DNA of 46,166 bases, taken from positions 1-46,166 of the forward strand of contig JAKEEU010000149.1 in the NCBI GenBank assembly GCA_022616415.1. Reading direction: 5' to 3'. The notes below the pieces were generated by a model. That model worked only from the letters and a program-made list of their open reading frames with translations. It was not told where the DNA came from and searched no databases. Source of the stretch: Candidatus Zhuqueibacterota bacterium (GTDB taxonomy: Bacteria > Zhuqueibacterota > Zhuqueibacteria > Zhuqueibacterales > Zhuqueibacteraceae). The position numbers were made by a program, and so were the translations under genes. Every line of letters starts with the position of its first letter. Position 1 is the stretch's first letter. Positions 7,910-16,788 of this stretch are shown here, piece by piece.

Positions 7910-8938
7910 TTAAATCAAACACTTCGCATCGACACGCGCCTCGCGAATAAAAGCAGCGGTCGCTTCAGGCAAAGCCGCATTGATGTAAATACCCGAGCCA
8001 AGCTCGAAACCGGCAATCGTCGTCAGACGCGGCAGAATTTGTACGTGCCACAAATAATAATCTTTGTCTTCGTCTTCGAGCGGCGCGGCGTGAATGATGA
8101 AGTTGTAATCGGGATCATTCAACGCAAAATAGAGTTTGCGTAATTGTTGGCGCAGGATCGCCGCGAAATCGCGCAATTCATCATCTTCAACACTGCCAAA
8201 GCTGGAATTGTGATGTCGCGGCAGAATCCATGTTTCAAATGGCGAACGCGACGCAAAAGGATGAAAGGCGACAAAGTAGTAGGATTCTCCAACGATGCGC
8301 GCTTTCGCTTCCAATTCCTTTTGCAGCATGACGCAGTAGATGCAGTTGCCGGTGTCGTCGTAATATTCCTGCGCCACCTCAAATCGCAATCGAATGTCGC
8401 GCGGCACCATCGGCGTCGCCACTAATTGCGAATGCGGATGCAACAAGCTTGTTCCAGCGCGCTCGCCATGATTTTCAAAGATGATGATGGCCTTCCACGC
8501 TGAATCCTCCCGCAGCTTGCGAAAGCGCTCGCGATACGCGAAGAGAATTTCTGCCGCTTGCTTTTCCTCCATGAGCGCAATGGGAAGATCATGCGCCGGC
8601 GACTCGACAATCACCTCGTGCACGCCGACGCTATCCATTGCCGGAAAGAAATCGAGATCGTGCCGCCGGTGCAACGAGCCTTGCGGCGTCAGTGCGGCAA
8701 ATTTGTTAGGGATCACGCGCACCCACCAGCCCTCGCTATTCGGTGGCGTGTCTTTGCGATACGCCAATACCTCTGGAGGCGTTTTGTCCTCATTGCCAGG
8801 GCAGAAGGGGCAGAATTTCGTTTCTGCTTCTGCACGCCGATCACTTTCAGGCCGGACGAACTGGGCTGGCCGTTTGGCGCGCTCGGTGGCGATGATCACC
8901 CACTCTTTGGTAGAGACATCTTGACGAAGAATCGGCAT
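7910..8938 (-). CDS. galT: Galactose-1-phosphate uridylyltransferase
   Basis: The enzyme exchanges UDP-glucose and galactose 1-phosphate in the Leloir pathway. The 342-residue protein has the zinc-site motif CPFCPGNE (near residue 42), the catalytic H-P-H in LLHPHSQLVATP (near residue 165), and the typical HHNSSF segment. The start at 8938 follows GGAG and gives the usual beginning MPILRQD; the track frame to 9010 is longer but reads through the YHS gene. Length fits the bacterial type I family. It stands alone, without galK or galE nearby, but the glycogen phosphorylase cluster 3 kb away makes a shared role in sugar phosphate supply plausible. Confidence 0.93.
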   Translation of the reverse strand: MPILRQDVSTKEWVIIATERAKRPAQFVRPESDRRAEAETKFCPFCPGNEDKTPPEVLAYRKDTPPNSEGWWVRVIPNKFAALTPQGSLHRRHDLDFFPAMDSVGVHEVIVESPAHDLPIALMEEKQAAEILFAYRERFRKLREDSAWKAIIIFENHGERAGTSLLHPHSQLVATPMVPRDIRLRFEVAQEYYDDTGNCIYCVMLQKELEAKARIVGESYYFVAFHPFASRSPFETWILPRHHNSSFGSVEDDELRDFAAILRQQLRKLYFALNDPDYNFIIHAAPLEDEDKDYYLWHVQILPRLTTIAGFELGSGIYINAALPEATAAFIREARVDAKCLI

Positions 8939-8951
8939 AAAACAAACTCCA

Positions 8952-9131
8952 TCATCTCTGCAAATTTTTGGCTTTTCGCTGAAGCGCGGCCACGTATTTT
9001 TCCGGCTCACGCTCGAATGCGGCTTGGCACAGCGGGCGGCAGAGAAAATAGCGCTGGCCTTTATAGGTCACGACGGCGTAAGGCTTCTTGTTAGGATTCA
9101 TTCTCTTTCCACAGACAGGGTCACGCAACAT
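8952..9131 (-). CDS. Small YHS-domain protein
   Basis: This 59-residue protein is a single YHS domain: DPVCGKRM at residues 4-11, GQRYFLCRPLCQAAFE near residues 26-41, and a basic C-terminus. YHS domains bind metal through the cysteines and occur in copper-transporting ATPases and heavy-metal proteins. The start at 9131 follows GGAGAGAAG. It ends 13 bases before galT. A role as a small metal chaperone for the copper systems further on is inferred from the family. Confidence 0.85.
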   Translation of the reverse strand: MLRDPVCGKRMNPNKKPYAVVTYKGQRYFLCRPLCQAAFEREPEKYVAALQRKAKNLQR

Positions 9132-9133
9132 GA

Positions 9134-9771
9134 TCTTCTCTCCTTGTCTACAACTGCGTAGCGATGGCTTTCGGACTTCCTGAAAGATAAGCCCGCGCCG
9201 TAATCCCACGCGCCGGTGCTAACACCCATTGAAGTGCTGCCTGTCGGTATTTTGAGCTGACCAGTTAACGTGCTGGCCGGCATCAATCCGATTTCGTTGA
9301 GCATAGTGTACTCAGCGTTGAGAAAAAGGTCGCCGAATCCGAAGTCGAATTGGCTTGCATTGCTTTCCGAAACGAAGCCCATTCCGCCTCATGATTTCGC
9401 CCCATATCGTCATTGGCAGCAGTGCGACGGCGCGGCATCATGCCGCCGCTGCCAAAAGCAACGAGCGAGGAATTTTGCGCGATGACCGGCAGGCCGAGGC
9501 TGGGTCGATAGCGCTCCGTGCGGTAACGCAAGTGGGAGAGAACATAATAGCTCTGCGTTTTCGTGGTGAAGATGTAATTGCCGTAGGCATACTGCACCGA
9601 ACCGGAATAGCTCCAGTCGCCGGCTTTCGCGTTGCCGTAGATGACCGCAATGAGCAAGAAAAGCACCAACACGAGCAGCCATTTGGGTAATTTCTTGCGC
9701 CAAAGGCTATCGCAGAATTTGGTTTGGGAAATTTGCCGGTCGAAATTTTCCTCAGCGCTAATGGTCTTCAT
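9134..9771 (-). pseudogene. Broken outer-membrane beta-barrel gene (same family as 125-508)
   Basis: From 9771 the frame encodes a hydrophobic membrane segment (LLVLVLFLLIAVIYG) as signal, then barrel-like sequence (GSVQYAYGNYIFTTKTQSYYVLSHLRYRT in part). Near 9380 the frame shifts: the first frame turns to low-complexity Ser/Thr and stops at 9283, while the second takes up at GFVSESNASQFDFGFGDLF and carries on with LKIPTGSTSMGVSTGAWDYGAGLSFRK, the family motif. At about 9175 the barrel sequence ends and the text runs into the leader of the YHS gene, so the last half is missing. Thus there is one frameshift and one truncation. The fragment at 125-508 contains the missing type of C-terminal half but differs in the overlapping motif, so it is a paralogue. 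Confidence 0.7.
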
Positions 9772-9780
9772 GTTTGTTCT

Positions 9781-10485
9781 TTATTTCACTGTAATCGTCG
9801 ATTCGCGATTTTCGTTGCGGCCAACCACACGAATGAGATATTCACCCGCGTTCGGCAGCTTGAGCTTCACCGCCTGCTCGAACGGCGCCAATCCTTGTGC
9901 GGCCATTTTGCGGCGATCAACGCTGGCCAGAGGTGTCAACTCGACGACGTTGCCTTTGATCTGCACGTCAACTCGCTCGAGCTTGTAAGCCGAACTTGGC
10001 AGGTTGCCGCTCACGTTGATGACAAGCTCATCGCCTGCTGCCGCTGTCGTTGCCGCTGCGGCTGATTCGACATAAACTTTTTGCAAGCTTTGCGGCATTG
10101 CCTCAGACTTCTCCGCTTTGGGCATCTTCTTTTCCAACTGCTTGCTCACGCCTTCCATGCTGTGTGTGAAGCCTTCGGTATGGTTTTGCATTTCCTTCAA
10201 ATGCTTTTGCATGCTCTGTATCAGTTCCTTCATCTTGCCATCCTGCAGCATGGCCTCGTCCTGCATGGCCTCGTGCAGGCGCACCATCGTGGTCTGCATG
10301 TCTTTGGCCAAAGCTTGCGTGGACTGCATCATGGCGTACATGTTGATCATGCCCTTCGAATTCATCATCACGCCGGCCTTCATTATCTCGCCCATCTGCT
10401 TGTTGATCTCGGCGTTTTGCTCGATGATATGGCTCATTTTCTCCCTCATCTCGCTCATATTCATGTTTTCACGCGGCGGTGTCAC
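9781..10485 (-). CDS. Methionine-rich coiled-coil periplasmic protein (possibly lacking its signal peptide)
   Basis: The 234-residue protein begins with a Met-rich helical region (residues about 5-130) with many M, Q, E and K and a coiled-coil look, followed by a beta-rich end that finishes GEYLIRVVGRNENRESTITVK, similar in style to the protein at 6308. No family is recognised; Met-rich periplasmic proteins can bind copper(I). The frame is open upstream of the annotated GTG and reads FAQHDHSGHQPQP, which looks like the start of a mature exported protein, but no in-frame ATG or signal peptide precedes it. The true 5' end may be lost or frameshifted. It ends 9 bases before the broken barrel gene. 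Confidence 0.6.
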   Translation of the reverse strand: MTPPRENMNMSEMREKMSHIIEQNAEINKQMGEIMKAGVMMNSKGMINMYAMMQSTQALAKDMQTTMVRLHEAMQDEAMLQDGKMKELIQSMQKHLKEMQNHTEGFTHSMEGVSKQLEKKMPKAEKSEAMPQSLQKVYVESAAAATTAAAGDELVINVSGNLPSSAYKLERVDVQIKGNVVELTPLASVDRRKMAAQGLAPFEQAVKLKLPNAGEYLIRVVGRNENRESTITVK

Positions 10486-10590
10486 CGGCTGCGGTTGATG
10501 GCCGCTGTGATCATGTTGGGCGAAAGACGGCGACTCATCCGGCGAACGCAGCCGGAGTAACGGAGGGCGAAATGCATTTTGGCGTTATCT

Positions 10591-10989
10591 TTACCGATTG
10601 CTCGTCGTCCGTTTCTTTTCCGGCATGGGCGCCTCGATGATGACCGGCAAGCCGTCTTTTCCTAACGGCACGAAGTAGAAGGTGGCATTTTGGCTGTTCG
10701 CCAAAGCCCGTTGGGTCTCAATGGCGCGGAACTGGAGATAAGTCGGCGTCAGCGTGCTGTCAACGATCTTTTGCGCCCGCTGCTGGCCGCGCGCCTCAGT
10801 GATCTTGATCTGCGCATCCCATTCGGCAATTTTCGCCTCGTATTCCTTTTGCTCCATGCGCTGTTGCGTGGCCAGCTTCTCGTTGGTCGCCGCAATTACG
10901 GTTTGCGGATATTCCACATGCCGCAGCTCCACGGCATCAAAATCGAGATGCTTGCCTTTCAGCTCTTGAAAAAGCTGGTTATTGACATT
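10591..10989 (-). pseudogene. SPFH/band-7 (prohibitin-like) protein, C-terminal part only
   Basis: The frame reads NNQLFQELKGKHLDFDAVELRHVEYPQTV and continues through the long charged helix (KLATQQRMEQKEYEAKIAEW in the middle) to LPVIIEAPMPEKK, the typical C-terminal half of prohibitin-like SPFH membrane scaffold proteins. The N-terminal transmembrane segment and band-7 domain are absent: the frame meets, without a break, the stop of the small membrane protein gene at 10990. The join looks like a deletion that fused the two regions. Any product would have to begin at an internal GTG near 10932 and would be soluble. Confidence 0.75.
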
Positions 10990-11259
10990 TCATAATTTGG
11001 CCACGTGCCGTTTCCATTCCACCGCTACGACAACCACAACAAGGATGCTCAACCACCATAAGATGCCGTAGGGAATGAGATAACGACCCAGCAATTCGCT
11101 GGGGTGGGTATGCGGCGCATGTGCGTCTGAAACCGTTGCCGCAGCATGCACGATATAGTCGAGCAGGCATGTATAATCGCCGGAAACATTAATTGGAAAA
11201 AACAGAATCATGCCAGCCAAGGCGAGCGTAACCGCGGCGGCGAAAAAGATTTTATTCAT
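10990..11259 (-). CDS. Small two-helix membrane protein
   Basis: The 89-residue protein has an N-terminal hydrophobic helix (MNKIFFAAAVTLALAGMILFF), a loop with HAPHTHPSELLG that is rich in His, and a second helix (YGILWWLSILVVVVVAVEW). The start at 11259 gives this layout; the longer frame to 11355 adds a charged stretch without purpose. No strong ribosome site is seen. Family unknown; it lies beside the copper kinase/ATPase operon on the same strand. The roughly 280 bases upstream, before the regulator gene ends at 11538, hold no other gene. Confidence 0.65.
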   Translation of the reverse strand: MNKIFFAAAVTLALAGMILFFPINVSGDYTCLLDYIVHAAATVSDAHAPHTHPSELLGRYLIPYGILWWLSILVVVVVAVEWKRHVAKL

Positions 11260-11537
11260 GATTGTTGGGCAAGAAGTGAACATGGCTGCATCACCGGAAA
11301 GTTTTTTCAGTTCTGTTGCAATGGATTCACCACTCTTCGATTTGCTCTTTTGCAACCGCCATGCCGCAATTCGCTAAGCACTTTTACGAATCGACTATCG
11401 TGGCCAATCTACTGATTTTTTGGCGTTTAAAATTTTAGAGGATATCTTTGGGGCGGAGATTTGAAAGGGTTTGAGCGAAAGCTTGGAGAATAGTAAACAA
11501 CAGCAGTGAGGAATATTCCACAAATCGTGGCGAAGCG

Positions 11538-12896
11538 TTAAGCTCGAATCCCTAACTTCTTCATACGGTAGAGCAAAATATGTCTGGGGACGCGCAGAAA
11601 TTTCGCCGCTTGAGTTTGATTGCTATTGTTGAGGCGCAGCGCCAACGCGATGGCCTGTTTCTCCAGTTCATCAAGCGAGAGTCCATCGGGGGGAATCAAA
11701 AGCGTGTGGCCTTCGACAGTTGCGTGAACTTTAGCTGGAGAAATCGAGAGAATATCGATTTTTAGTTCATCGCCGGAGGACAAAATGATGGCGCGCGCCA
11801 CCGCATTTTCCAGCTCGCGGATATTGCCAGGCCAGTCGTAATGACGCAGCCGCTCCAGTGTTTCCGGCGTGAACCGCAAGGGCCGGCCACTGCCATGTTT
11901 CTGCAAAAAATGATCGACCAGAAACGGAATGTCTTCAGCATGTTCTCGCAACGGCGGCAAAGTGATGGGCACCACCATCAGCCGGTAATATAAATCTTCG
12001 CGGAAATTTCCCTCGCGCATGGCGGCGTCGAGGTCGCGATTGGTGGCGGCGATGACGCGCACATCCACTTTGATGGGCTTGCTGCCGCCGACGCGCTCGA
12101 TTTCTTTTTCCTGCAAGACGCGCAAAAGCTTGGCCTGCAGCTCCGGCTTCAAATCTCCGATCTCATCGAGAAAAATCGTCCCGCCCTCAGCCTGCTCAAA
12201 TTTGCCTTCACGATCTTTGACCGCGCCTGTGAAAGCGCCTTTGACGTGGCCAAACAGCTCGCTCTCCAAAAGATTCTCTGGAATTGAAGGGCAGTTGACC
12301 GTGATAAGCGGCTGGTCGCGGCGCGGACTGTTGAAATGAATGGCGCGGGCGAGCAATTCCTTGCCGGTGCCGCTCTCGCCGGAAATGAGCACCGTCGCCT
12401 CACTTTCAGCAATGCGCGCCGCCATTTTCAAAACATTCTCCATCGCCGCGCTTTTGGCGATGATGTTGCCGAAGTCAAATTGCCTGCCGAGCTCGCTGCG
12501 CAGATAACGGTTCTCCGATTGCAACCGGCGCAGACGCAAGGCTTTCTCCAACACAAACCGCAGTTGCTCGCGGCTGAAGGGCTTGGTGAGATAATCGTCC
12601 GCGCCAAGCTCGCAGGCTTTGACCGCGTCCTCAATGGTGCCATAAGCGGTGATGATGATCACCACGCAGTCACGATCGTGGCGGCGAATTTCCTGCAGCA
12701 CCTCGATGCCGGATACGCCAGGGAGCTGCAAGTCAGTGACGGCTACTGCAAAAGGCGTCTCTTTGAAGGTCGCAAGGCCGTCTTCGCCAGAACCCTTTGC
12801 AATGACCTCATAGCCAAATTGCCGCAGTTGATGGGCAGTGACTTTGAGCAAGCTCTCGTCGTCGTCGATGAGCAATAAACGTTTGGGAGTATTCAT
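11538..12896 (-). CDS. Sigma54-dependent response regulator (NtrC/ZraR type)
   Basis: The 452 residues show a receiver domain (DDD at 11-13, phospho-acceptor D55, K at about 105), an AAA+ sigma54 activator domain (Walker A GESGTGKE at 173-180, GAFTGA at 220-225, Walker B GGTIFLDEIGDL) and a C-terminal Fis-type helix-turn-helix (NNSNQTQAAKFLRVPRHILLYR). It would open sigma54 promoters when phosphorylated by the kinase encoded just before it. The ATG overlaps the kinase stop as ATGA, so the two are translationally coupled. Context (copper P-ATPase directly upstream) suggests control of metal efflux genes, as ZraR and similar regulators do. Confidence 0.95.
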   Translation of the reverse strand: MNTPKRLLLIDDDESLLKVTAHQLRQFGYEVIAKGSGEDGLATFKETPFAVAVTDLQLPGVSGIEVLQEIRRHDRDCVVIIITAYGTIEDAVKACELGADDYLTKPFSREQLRFVLEKALRLRRLQSENRYLRSELGRQFDFGNIIAKSAAMENVLKMAARIAESEATVLISGESGTGKELLARAIHFNSPRRDQPLITVNCPSIPENLLESELFGHVKGAFTGAVKDREGKFEQAEGGTIFLDEIGDLKPELQAKLLRVLQEKEIERVGGSKPIKVDVRVIAATNRDLDAAMREGNFREDLYYRLMVVPITLPPLREHAEDIPFLVDHFLQKHGSGRPLRFTPETLERLRHYDWPGNIRELENAVARAIILSSGDELKIDILSISPAKVHATVEGHTLLIPPDGLSLDELEKQAIALALRLNNSNQTQAAKFLRVPRHILLYRMKKLGIRA

Positions 12897-14005
12897 GATA
12901 ATGGAATGTGAATCGTCACCCGCGTGCCGCGGCTGGGCTCGCTCTCCAAGTTCATCATCCAGCCGAACTGCTCGACGATGCGCTTGGAGATCGGCAAGCC
13001 CAGACCGGTGCCGCTCGGCTTTGTGGTAAAAAAAGGTTGCATAGCCTTTTGCAATACCTCCGGTGTCATGCCGGCGCCGTGATCTTCAATCAAAAAATTG
13101 AGCAGACCGCTCACTTTTTGCAAATCCGCGCGCAGGTGGATTTCACTTTCCGCCGGTGAAGCCGCCAGCGCATTCAGCAACAGATTCAACACGACCTGGC
13201 GAAACTTGGCTTCATCGGCCCTCACCGTAATGGTGGCGCCTGCGGCGCCGTTGGGCAACTCGAAACGAAAATGAATTTTCTGTTTGCGCGCGCTGGCCGC
13301 CAGAATGCTGATGACTGAATGCACCGCCGCGGCGAAATCGAATGTCGTGACCGTGTCCGGAACGCGCCGAGCCAAGCTGAGATAGTTGTCGATGGTCTGA
13401 TTGAGACGGCCCACTTCCTTCTTCAACACCTCGACAAATTCGCGGTTGGGGCTGTCCCTGGGGATTTCGTCCTCCAAAATTTCCACCGCGCCGCGAATTG
13501 CGCCCAGCGGATTGCGCACCTCGTGGGCGAGACTGGCGGCCAACTCGCCCATGACCGAGAGGCGCTCGGCATGCCGCAATTGCTCTTCAATCTCCCGCAA
13601 CTGCTCCGATTGCTGTTGTAGTTGCTGATAAGATTTTTCCAGTTCGCTCGCGGCGTTTTGGTAACGGGTGCGCTCGCGCCGCTCATTTCCCGCCAACCAG
13701 CCGGTGACCACGGCTACGACGTTGTAAAGAATGATTTCCAAAAACCGGCCAAGATTATGGGGAAATTCGCCTCGCCATTGAAACATCAGATGCGGCAGAT
13801 AAATGAGGCTCACGGAAAGCGAAGCGATCAATCCGCCGCGCACGCCGAAATAAAAAGCCGCGAGGATGATAGGCAGATAGTAGAGCAACCGGTAGAACTC
13901 GTGCATATAGCCCATCGTGATGGCCGTGCTGTAATGCAAAATGCTGATGAGGACGACCATCAATACAATGAGCCAGAGTCGATAATTTTTAAAAAACGGC
14001 TTCAT
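12893..14005 (-). CDS. Membrane sensor histidine kinase, partner of the sigma54 regulator
   Basis: The 370-residue protein has about four transmembrane helices in residues 10-105 with almost no periplasmic domain, a coiled-coil linker, the phospho-acceptor H161 in SLAHEVRNPLG, and a HATPase domain with the N box (VVLNLLLNALAASP), DHGAGM and GTGLGLPIS. Signal would have to be sensed in or near the membrane. It starts 12 bases after the copper ATPase gene and overlaps the regulator by 4 bases, giving an operon ATPase-kinase-regulator. Ligand is unknown; copper or silver is inferred from the neighbour. Confidence 0.93.
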   Translation of the reverse strand: MKPFFKNYRLWLIVLMVVLISILHYSTAITMGYMHEFYRLLYYLPIILAAFYFGVRGGLIASLSVSLIYLPHLMFQWRGEFPHNLGRFLEIILYNVVAVVTGWLAGNERRERTRYQNAASELEKSYQQLQQQSEQLREIEEQLRHAERLSVMGELAASLAHEVRNPLGAIRGAVEILEDEIPRDSPNREFVEVLKKEVGRLNQTIDNYLSLARRVPDTVTTFDFAAAVHSVISILAASARKQKIHFRFELPNGAAGATITVRADEAKFRQVVLNLLLNALAASPAESEIHLRADLQKVSGLLNFLIEDHGAGMTPEVLQKAMQPFFTTKPSGTGLGLPISKRIVEQFGWMMNLESEPSRGTRVTIHIPLS

Positions 14006-14017
14006 AGCAGGCCAATG

Positions 14018-16081
14018 TTATTTCACTACTTTTAAAAATCTTGCATTGATGGCCACGATCACCGTGCTGAAAGACATCAGCACGGCGCCCATCGCCGGAC
14101 TGAGGAGGATGCCGGACCGATGCAACACACCGGCTGCAAGTGGAATGGCAAAAGCGTTATAGCCTGTCGCCCACGCGAGATTCTGCACCATCTTTTTGAA
14201 GGTCGCGCGCGCCAGGCCGATACTTGCCACCACGTCAAGAGGATTGCTGCGCACGAGAATGATGTCGGCAGTTTCCACCGCGACATCCGTGCCCGCGCCG
14301 ATGGCAATCCCCACATCGGCCTGAGCCAGAGCCGGAGCATCATTGACACCATCGCCAGTCATGGCGACCACGAGTCCACGTGATTGCACCTCTTTGATTT
14401 TCGCGGCCTTTTCGTGCGGCAACACTTCGGCAAAGTATTCGTCGAGCTGCAATTCTTCGGCAACCCATTGGGCAACCTGCTTGTTGTCGCCGGTGAGCAT
14501 CATGCAGCGGATGCCCATTTCTTTGAGCCTGGCGATGGCTGGCTTGGATTCCGGCCTGATGATGTCGGCAAGGGCAATGGCGCCTTTGAGCTCACCATTC
14601 ATCAGCACAAAGATCACCGTCTTTCCTTGAGCCGCGAGTTTTTCAAGCCGTCCATCCGCCATCGCAATGTTTTGCTCTCTGAGATAACCGGGACTCACCA
14701 CCTTCACCTCGATACCGTTGACTTTTCCTTGCGCGCCTTTGCCTGGAATCGCTCTGAATCCTTCGATGGGCAACGTCTCTGAGGTTGAGGCGACGATGCC
14801 TTTGGCAATAGGATGCTCCGAATGAACTTCTATCGAGGCAGCATGTTTGAGCAACTCTTTTTCATCGAGGTTTCCGTCCAAAGCCACGACGTCGGTGACG
14901 CCAAATTTCCCTTCAGTTAATGTGCCGGTTTTGTCGAAGATAATGGCCTGAATGTTTCTGGCCCGTTCAAAAGCGGCGCGATTTCTGATCAACAAACCAT
15001 TTCGTGCCGAAAGCGCGGTGGAAACGGCAACCACCAATGGCACGGCAAGTCCGAGGGCGTGCGGGCAGGTGATGACCATCACGGTGACGGTTCTTTCGAG
15101 CGCAAAGGCCAAGTCTTTGTTCATGACCGCCAGCCACACGATCAGAGTGATCGCGCCACCAGCGAGGGCGATGAAAGTCAACCAGCGCGCGGCGCGATTG
15201 GCCAAATCTTGTGTCTTCGATTTGCTTTGTTGCGCCTCTTCGACCAGCTTGATGACTTGCGAGAGAAACGAATCTTTGCCGGTCTTTTTCACTTCAACGA
15301 CAATCGAGCCCTCGCCGTTGATCGCGCCGCCAATAACCGGCGCGCCGGCTTTCTTGTAAACCGGCTTGGATTCGCCGGTGAGCATCGCTTCATTCACGGA
15401 AGTTTCGCCGTCAACCACTTCTCCATCCGCAGCGATTTTTTCTCCCGGCTTGATCAAGACGCGATCACCAGCCGCCAACTCGTTCAAGGGCACATCCTGG
15501 ATGCTGCCGTCGGGCATGAGCTTGTGCGCATCGGCAGGCATCAGTCTCGCCAGTTCTTCCAGCGCACGCGACGCGCCCATCACCGACTTCATCTCAATCC
15601 AATGCCCGAGCAGCATGATATCGATCAGCGTCGCGGTTTCCCAAAAGAAAATCGTGCCCGCGAGGCCGAACACCACGGCGCTGCTGTAAACGTAAGCAAC
15701 CGTGATCGCCACAGCGATAAGAGTCATCATCCCAGGATTTTTCGCGCGCAGCTCATCGACCAAGCCTTTGAGAAAAGGCCAGCCGCCGTAGAAATAAATC
15801 GCCGAAGAAAGCGCAAACAACAAATAAAGTGAGCCGGGAAATTCCAACGCGCGCAAGCCGAACAGCTCCCAAAACATGTGAGAAAGCACAAGGATCGGCA
15901 CGGTCAGCGCCAATGATATCCAGAAGCGTTTTCTGAAATCTTCGACATGATGGGCATGGTGGTCGTGCGCTTTTCCTTCCGGCGGATGATGATGTTCTGC
16001 CTTTTGCTCACTCATTTGGTAATGAGCATAATGAGCGTGATCAACGTGAGAAGAATGATGGTGTTTCTGATTTTCATCCAC
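14018..16081 (-). CDS. copB: Copper-translocating P1B-type ATPase, CPH (CopB) class
   Basis: The 687-residue pump has a His-rich cytoplasmic N-terminus (residues 1-46, many HH and HxH), TGES at 235, the metal-site motif TCPHALG with C339-P340-H341, the phosphorylation site DKTGTLTEG with D383, the HSEHPIAKG HP motif and TGDGVNDAPALAQ. CPH marks the P1B-3 (CopB) class, known to export copper and sometimes silver from the cytoplasm. No N-terminal CXXC heavy-metal domain is present, as usual for this class. A weak GGAG leads the start. It heads the operon with the kinase and regulator and is preceded by a long palindromic repeat. Confidence 0.94.
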   Translation of the reverse strand: MDENQKHHHSSHVDHAHYAHYQMSEQKAEHHHPPEGKAHDHHAHHVEDFRKRFWISLALTVPILVLSHMFWELFGLRALEFPGSLYLLFALSSAIYFYGGWPFLKGLVDELRAKNPGMMTLIAVAITVAYVYSSAVVFGLAGTIFFWETATLIDIMLLGHWIEMKSVMGASRALEELARLMPADAHKLMPDGSIQDVPLNELAAGDRVLIKPGEKIAADGEVVDGETSVNEAMLTGESKPVYKKAGAPVIGGAINGEGSIVVEVKKTGKDSFLSQVIKLVEEAQQSKSKTQDLANRAARWLTFIALAGGAITLIVWLAVMNKDLAFALERTVTVMVITCPHALGLAVPLVVAVSTALSARNGLLIRNRAAFERARNIQAIIFDKTGTLTEGKFGVTDVVALDGNLDEKELLKHAASIEVHSEHPIAKGIVASTSETLPIEGFRAIPGKGAQGKVNGIEVKVVSPGYLREQNIAMADGRLEKLAAQGKTVIFVLMNGELKGAIALADIIRPESKPAIARLKEMGIRCMMLTGDNKQVAQWVAEELQLDEYFAEVLPHEKAAKIKEVQSRGLVVAMTGDGVNDAPALAQADVGIAIGAGTDVAVETADIILVRSNPLDVVASIGLARATFKKMVQNLAWATGYNAFAIPLAAGVLHRSGILLSPAMGAVLMSFSTVIVAINARFLKVVK

Positions 16082-16163
16082 AGCTAAGCTCCTTTCCTAT
16101 ACTCTTTGTGCCGAGCTTATAGTTTCCAAAGAGTGAAATTTTTGCAGAAAAAGCAAAAACTTT

Positions 16164-16240
16164 CACGCAAAGCCGCGAAGGCGCAGAGATTTCGCAAAGA
16201 AAATCTCTGCGTATCCTTTGCGTCTCGGCGTCTTTGCGTG
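16164..16240. repeat. Long inverted repeat of the ACGCAAAG...CTTTGCGT family
   Basis: The left arm CACGCAAAG...GCGCAGAGATTT is mirrored by AAATCTCTGCG...CTTTGCGTG, forming a nearly perfect hairpin of about 30 bp with a short loop. A run of T follows on the plus strand. Interspersed repeats with these words are common in several environmental phyla. It lies between the NTF2-like gene and the copper ATPase gene, so it may end the former transcript. Confidence 0.85.
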
Positions 16241-16259
16241 CAGCTTTTTCCTTTTTTTT

Positions 16260-16739
16260 TTATTTCTTCTCCTCCGGCTTCTTCGGTGGAATGCGCGAGG
16301 TGTGTATATGCTGAATCTTCCAGCCATCCGCCGTTTTCATGAGAATCGCCGTGGCCAGACTTTCGCCTTCGACCTCGCGTAACTCCATTTTCACGGCAAT
16401 GTGCGATTTGAACGTCGCATACGCCATGTCGCCGCTCACGCGCGTTTTGATGTCGCTGAAGCTGTACTGGATTTCTTTGAACTCTTTCAATTCCGGGCCG
16501 AGGTGGTTGTCGCGATAATCGATCCAACCCCAATTGATGTGCCCGCCTTCGAACATGCTGAAGGCGTCGGTGGCGACCACATACTTCTCGACTTCGGAAA
16601 GATTTTTGCTCTGCACCGCAGCCGCGTACTTGTTCAGAATCTCAGTAACGGCAGCGGCCTGGTTGTCATTGCTCTGCTGGGCGAAGACTCCGCTGATCAG
16701 AACGAGACTGATGAAGCAGATCAGAGAACGTGTTTTCAT
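16260..16739 (-). CDS. Secreted SnoaL/NTF2-like (DUF4440-type) protein
   Basis: The 159-residue protein has a signal peptide (MKTRSLICFISLVLISGVFAQ) and one NTF2-like cone domain: a helix with ILNKYAAAVQSKNLSEVEKY, then beta strands ending WKIQHIHTSR. The final stretch is Lys/Pro/Glu-rich. These domains bind small ligands or act as enzymes; here no substrate can be named. A GAGGAGG precedes the start. It lies between the ATPase operon and the SBBP protein gene. Confidence 0.85.
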   Translation of the reverse strand: MKTRSLICFISLVLISGVFAQQSNDNQAAAVTEILNKYAAAVQSKNLSEVEKYVVATDAFSMFEGGHINWGWIDYRDNHLGPELKEFKEIQYSFSDIKTRVSGDMAYATFKSHIAVKMELREVEGESLATAILMKTADGWKIQHIHTSRIPPKKPEEKK

Positions 16740-16788
16740 TTGACTCCTCCTCGTGAAGGTTGAGATGAATGATTGAGTGGTTTGAAAA

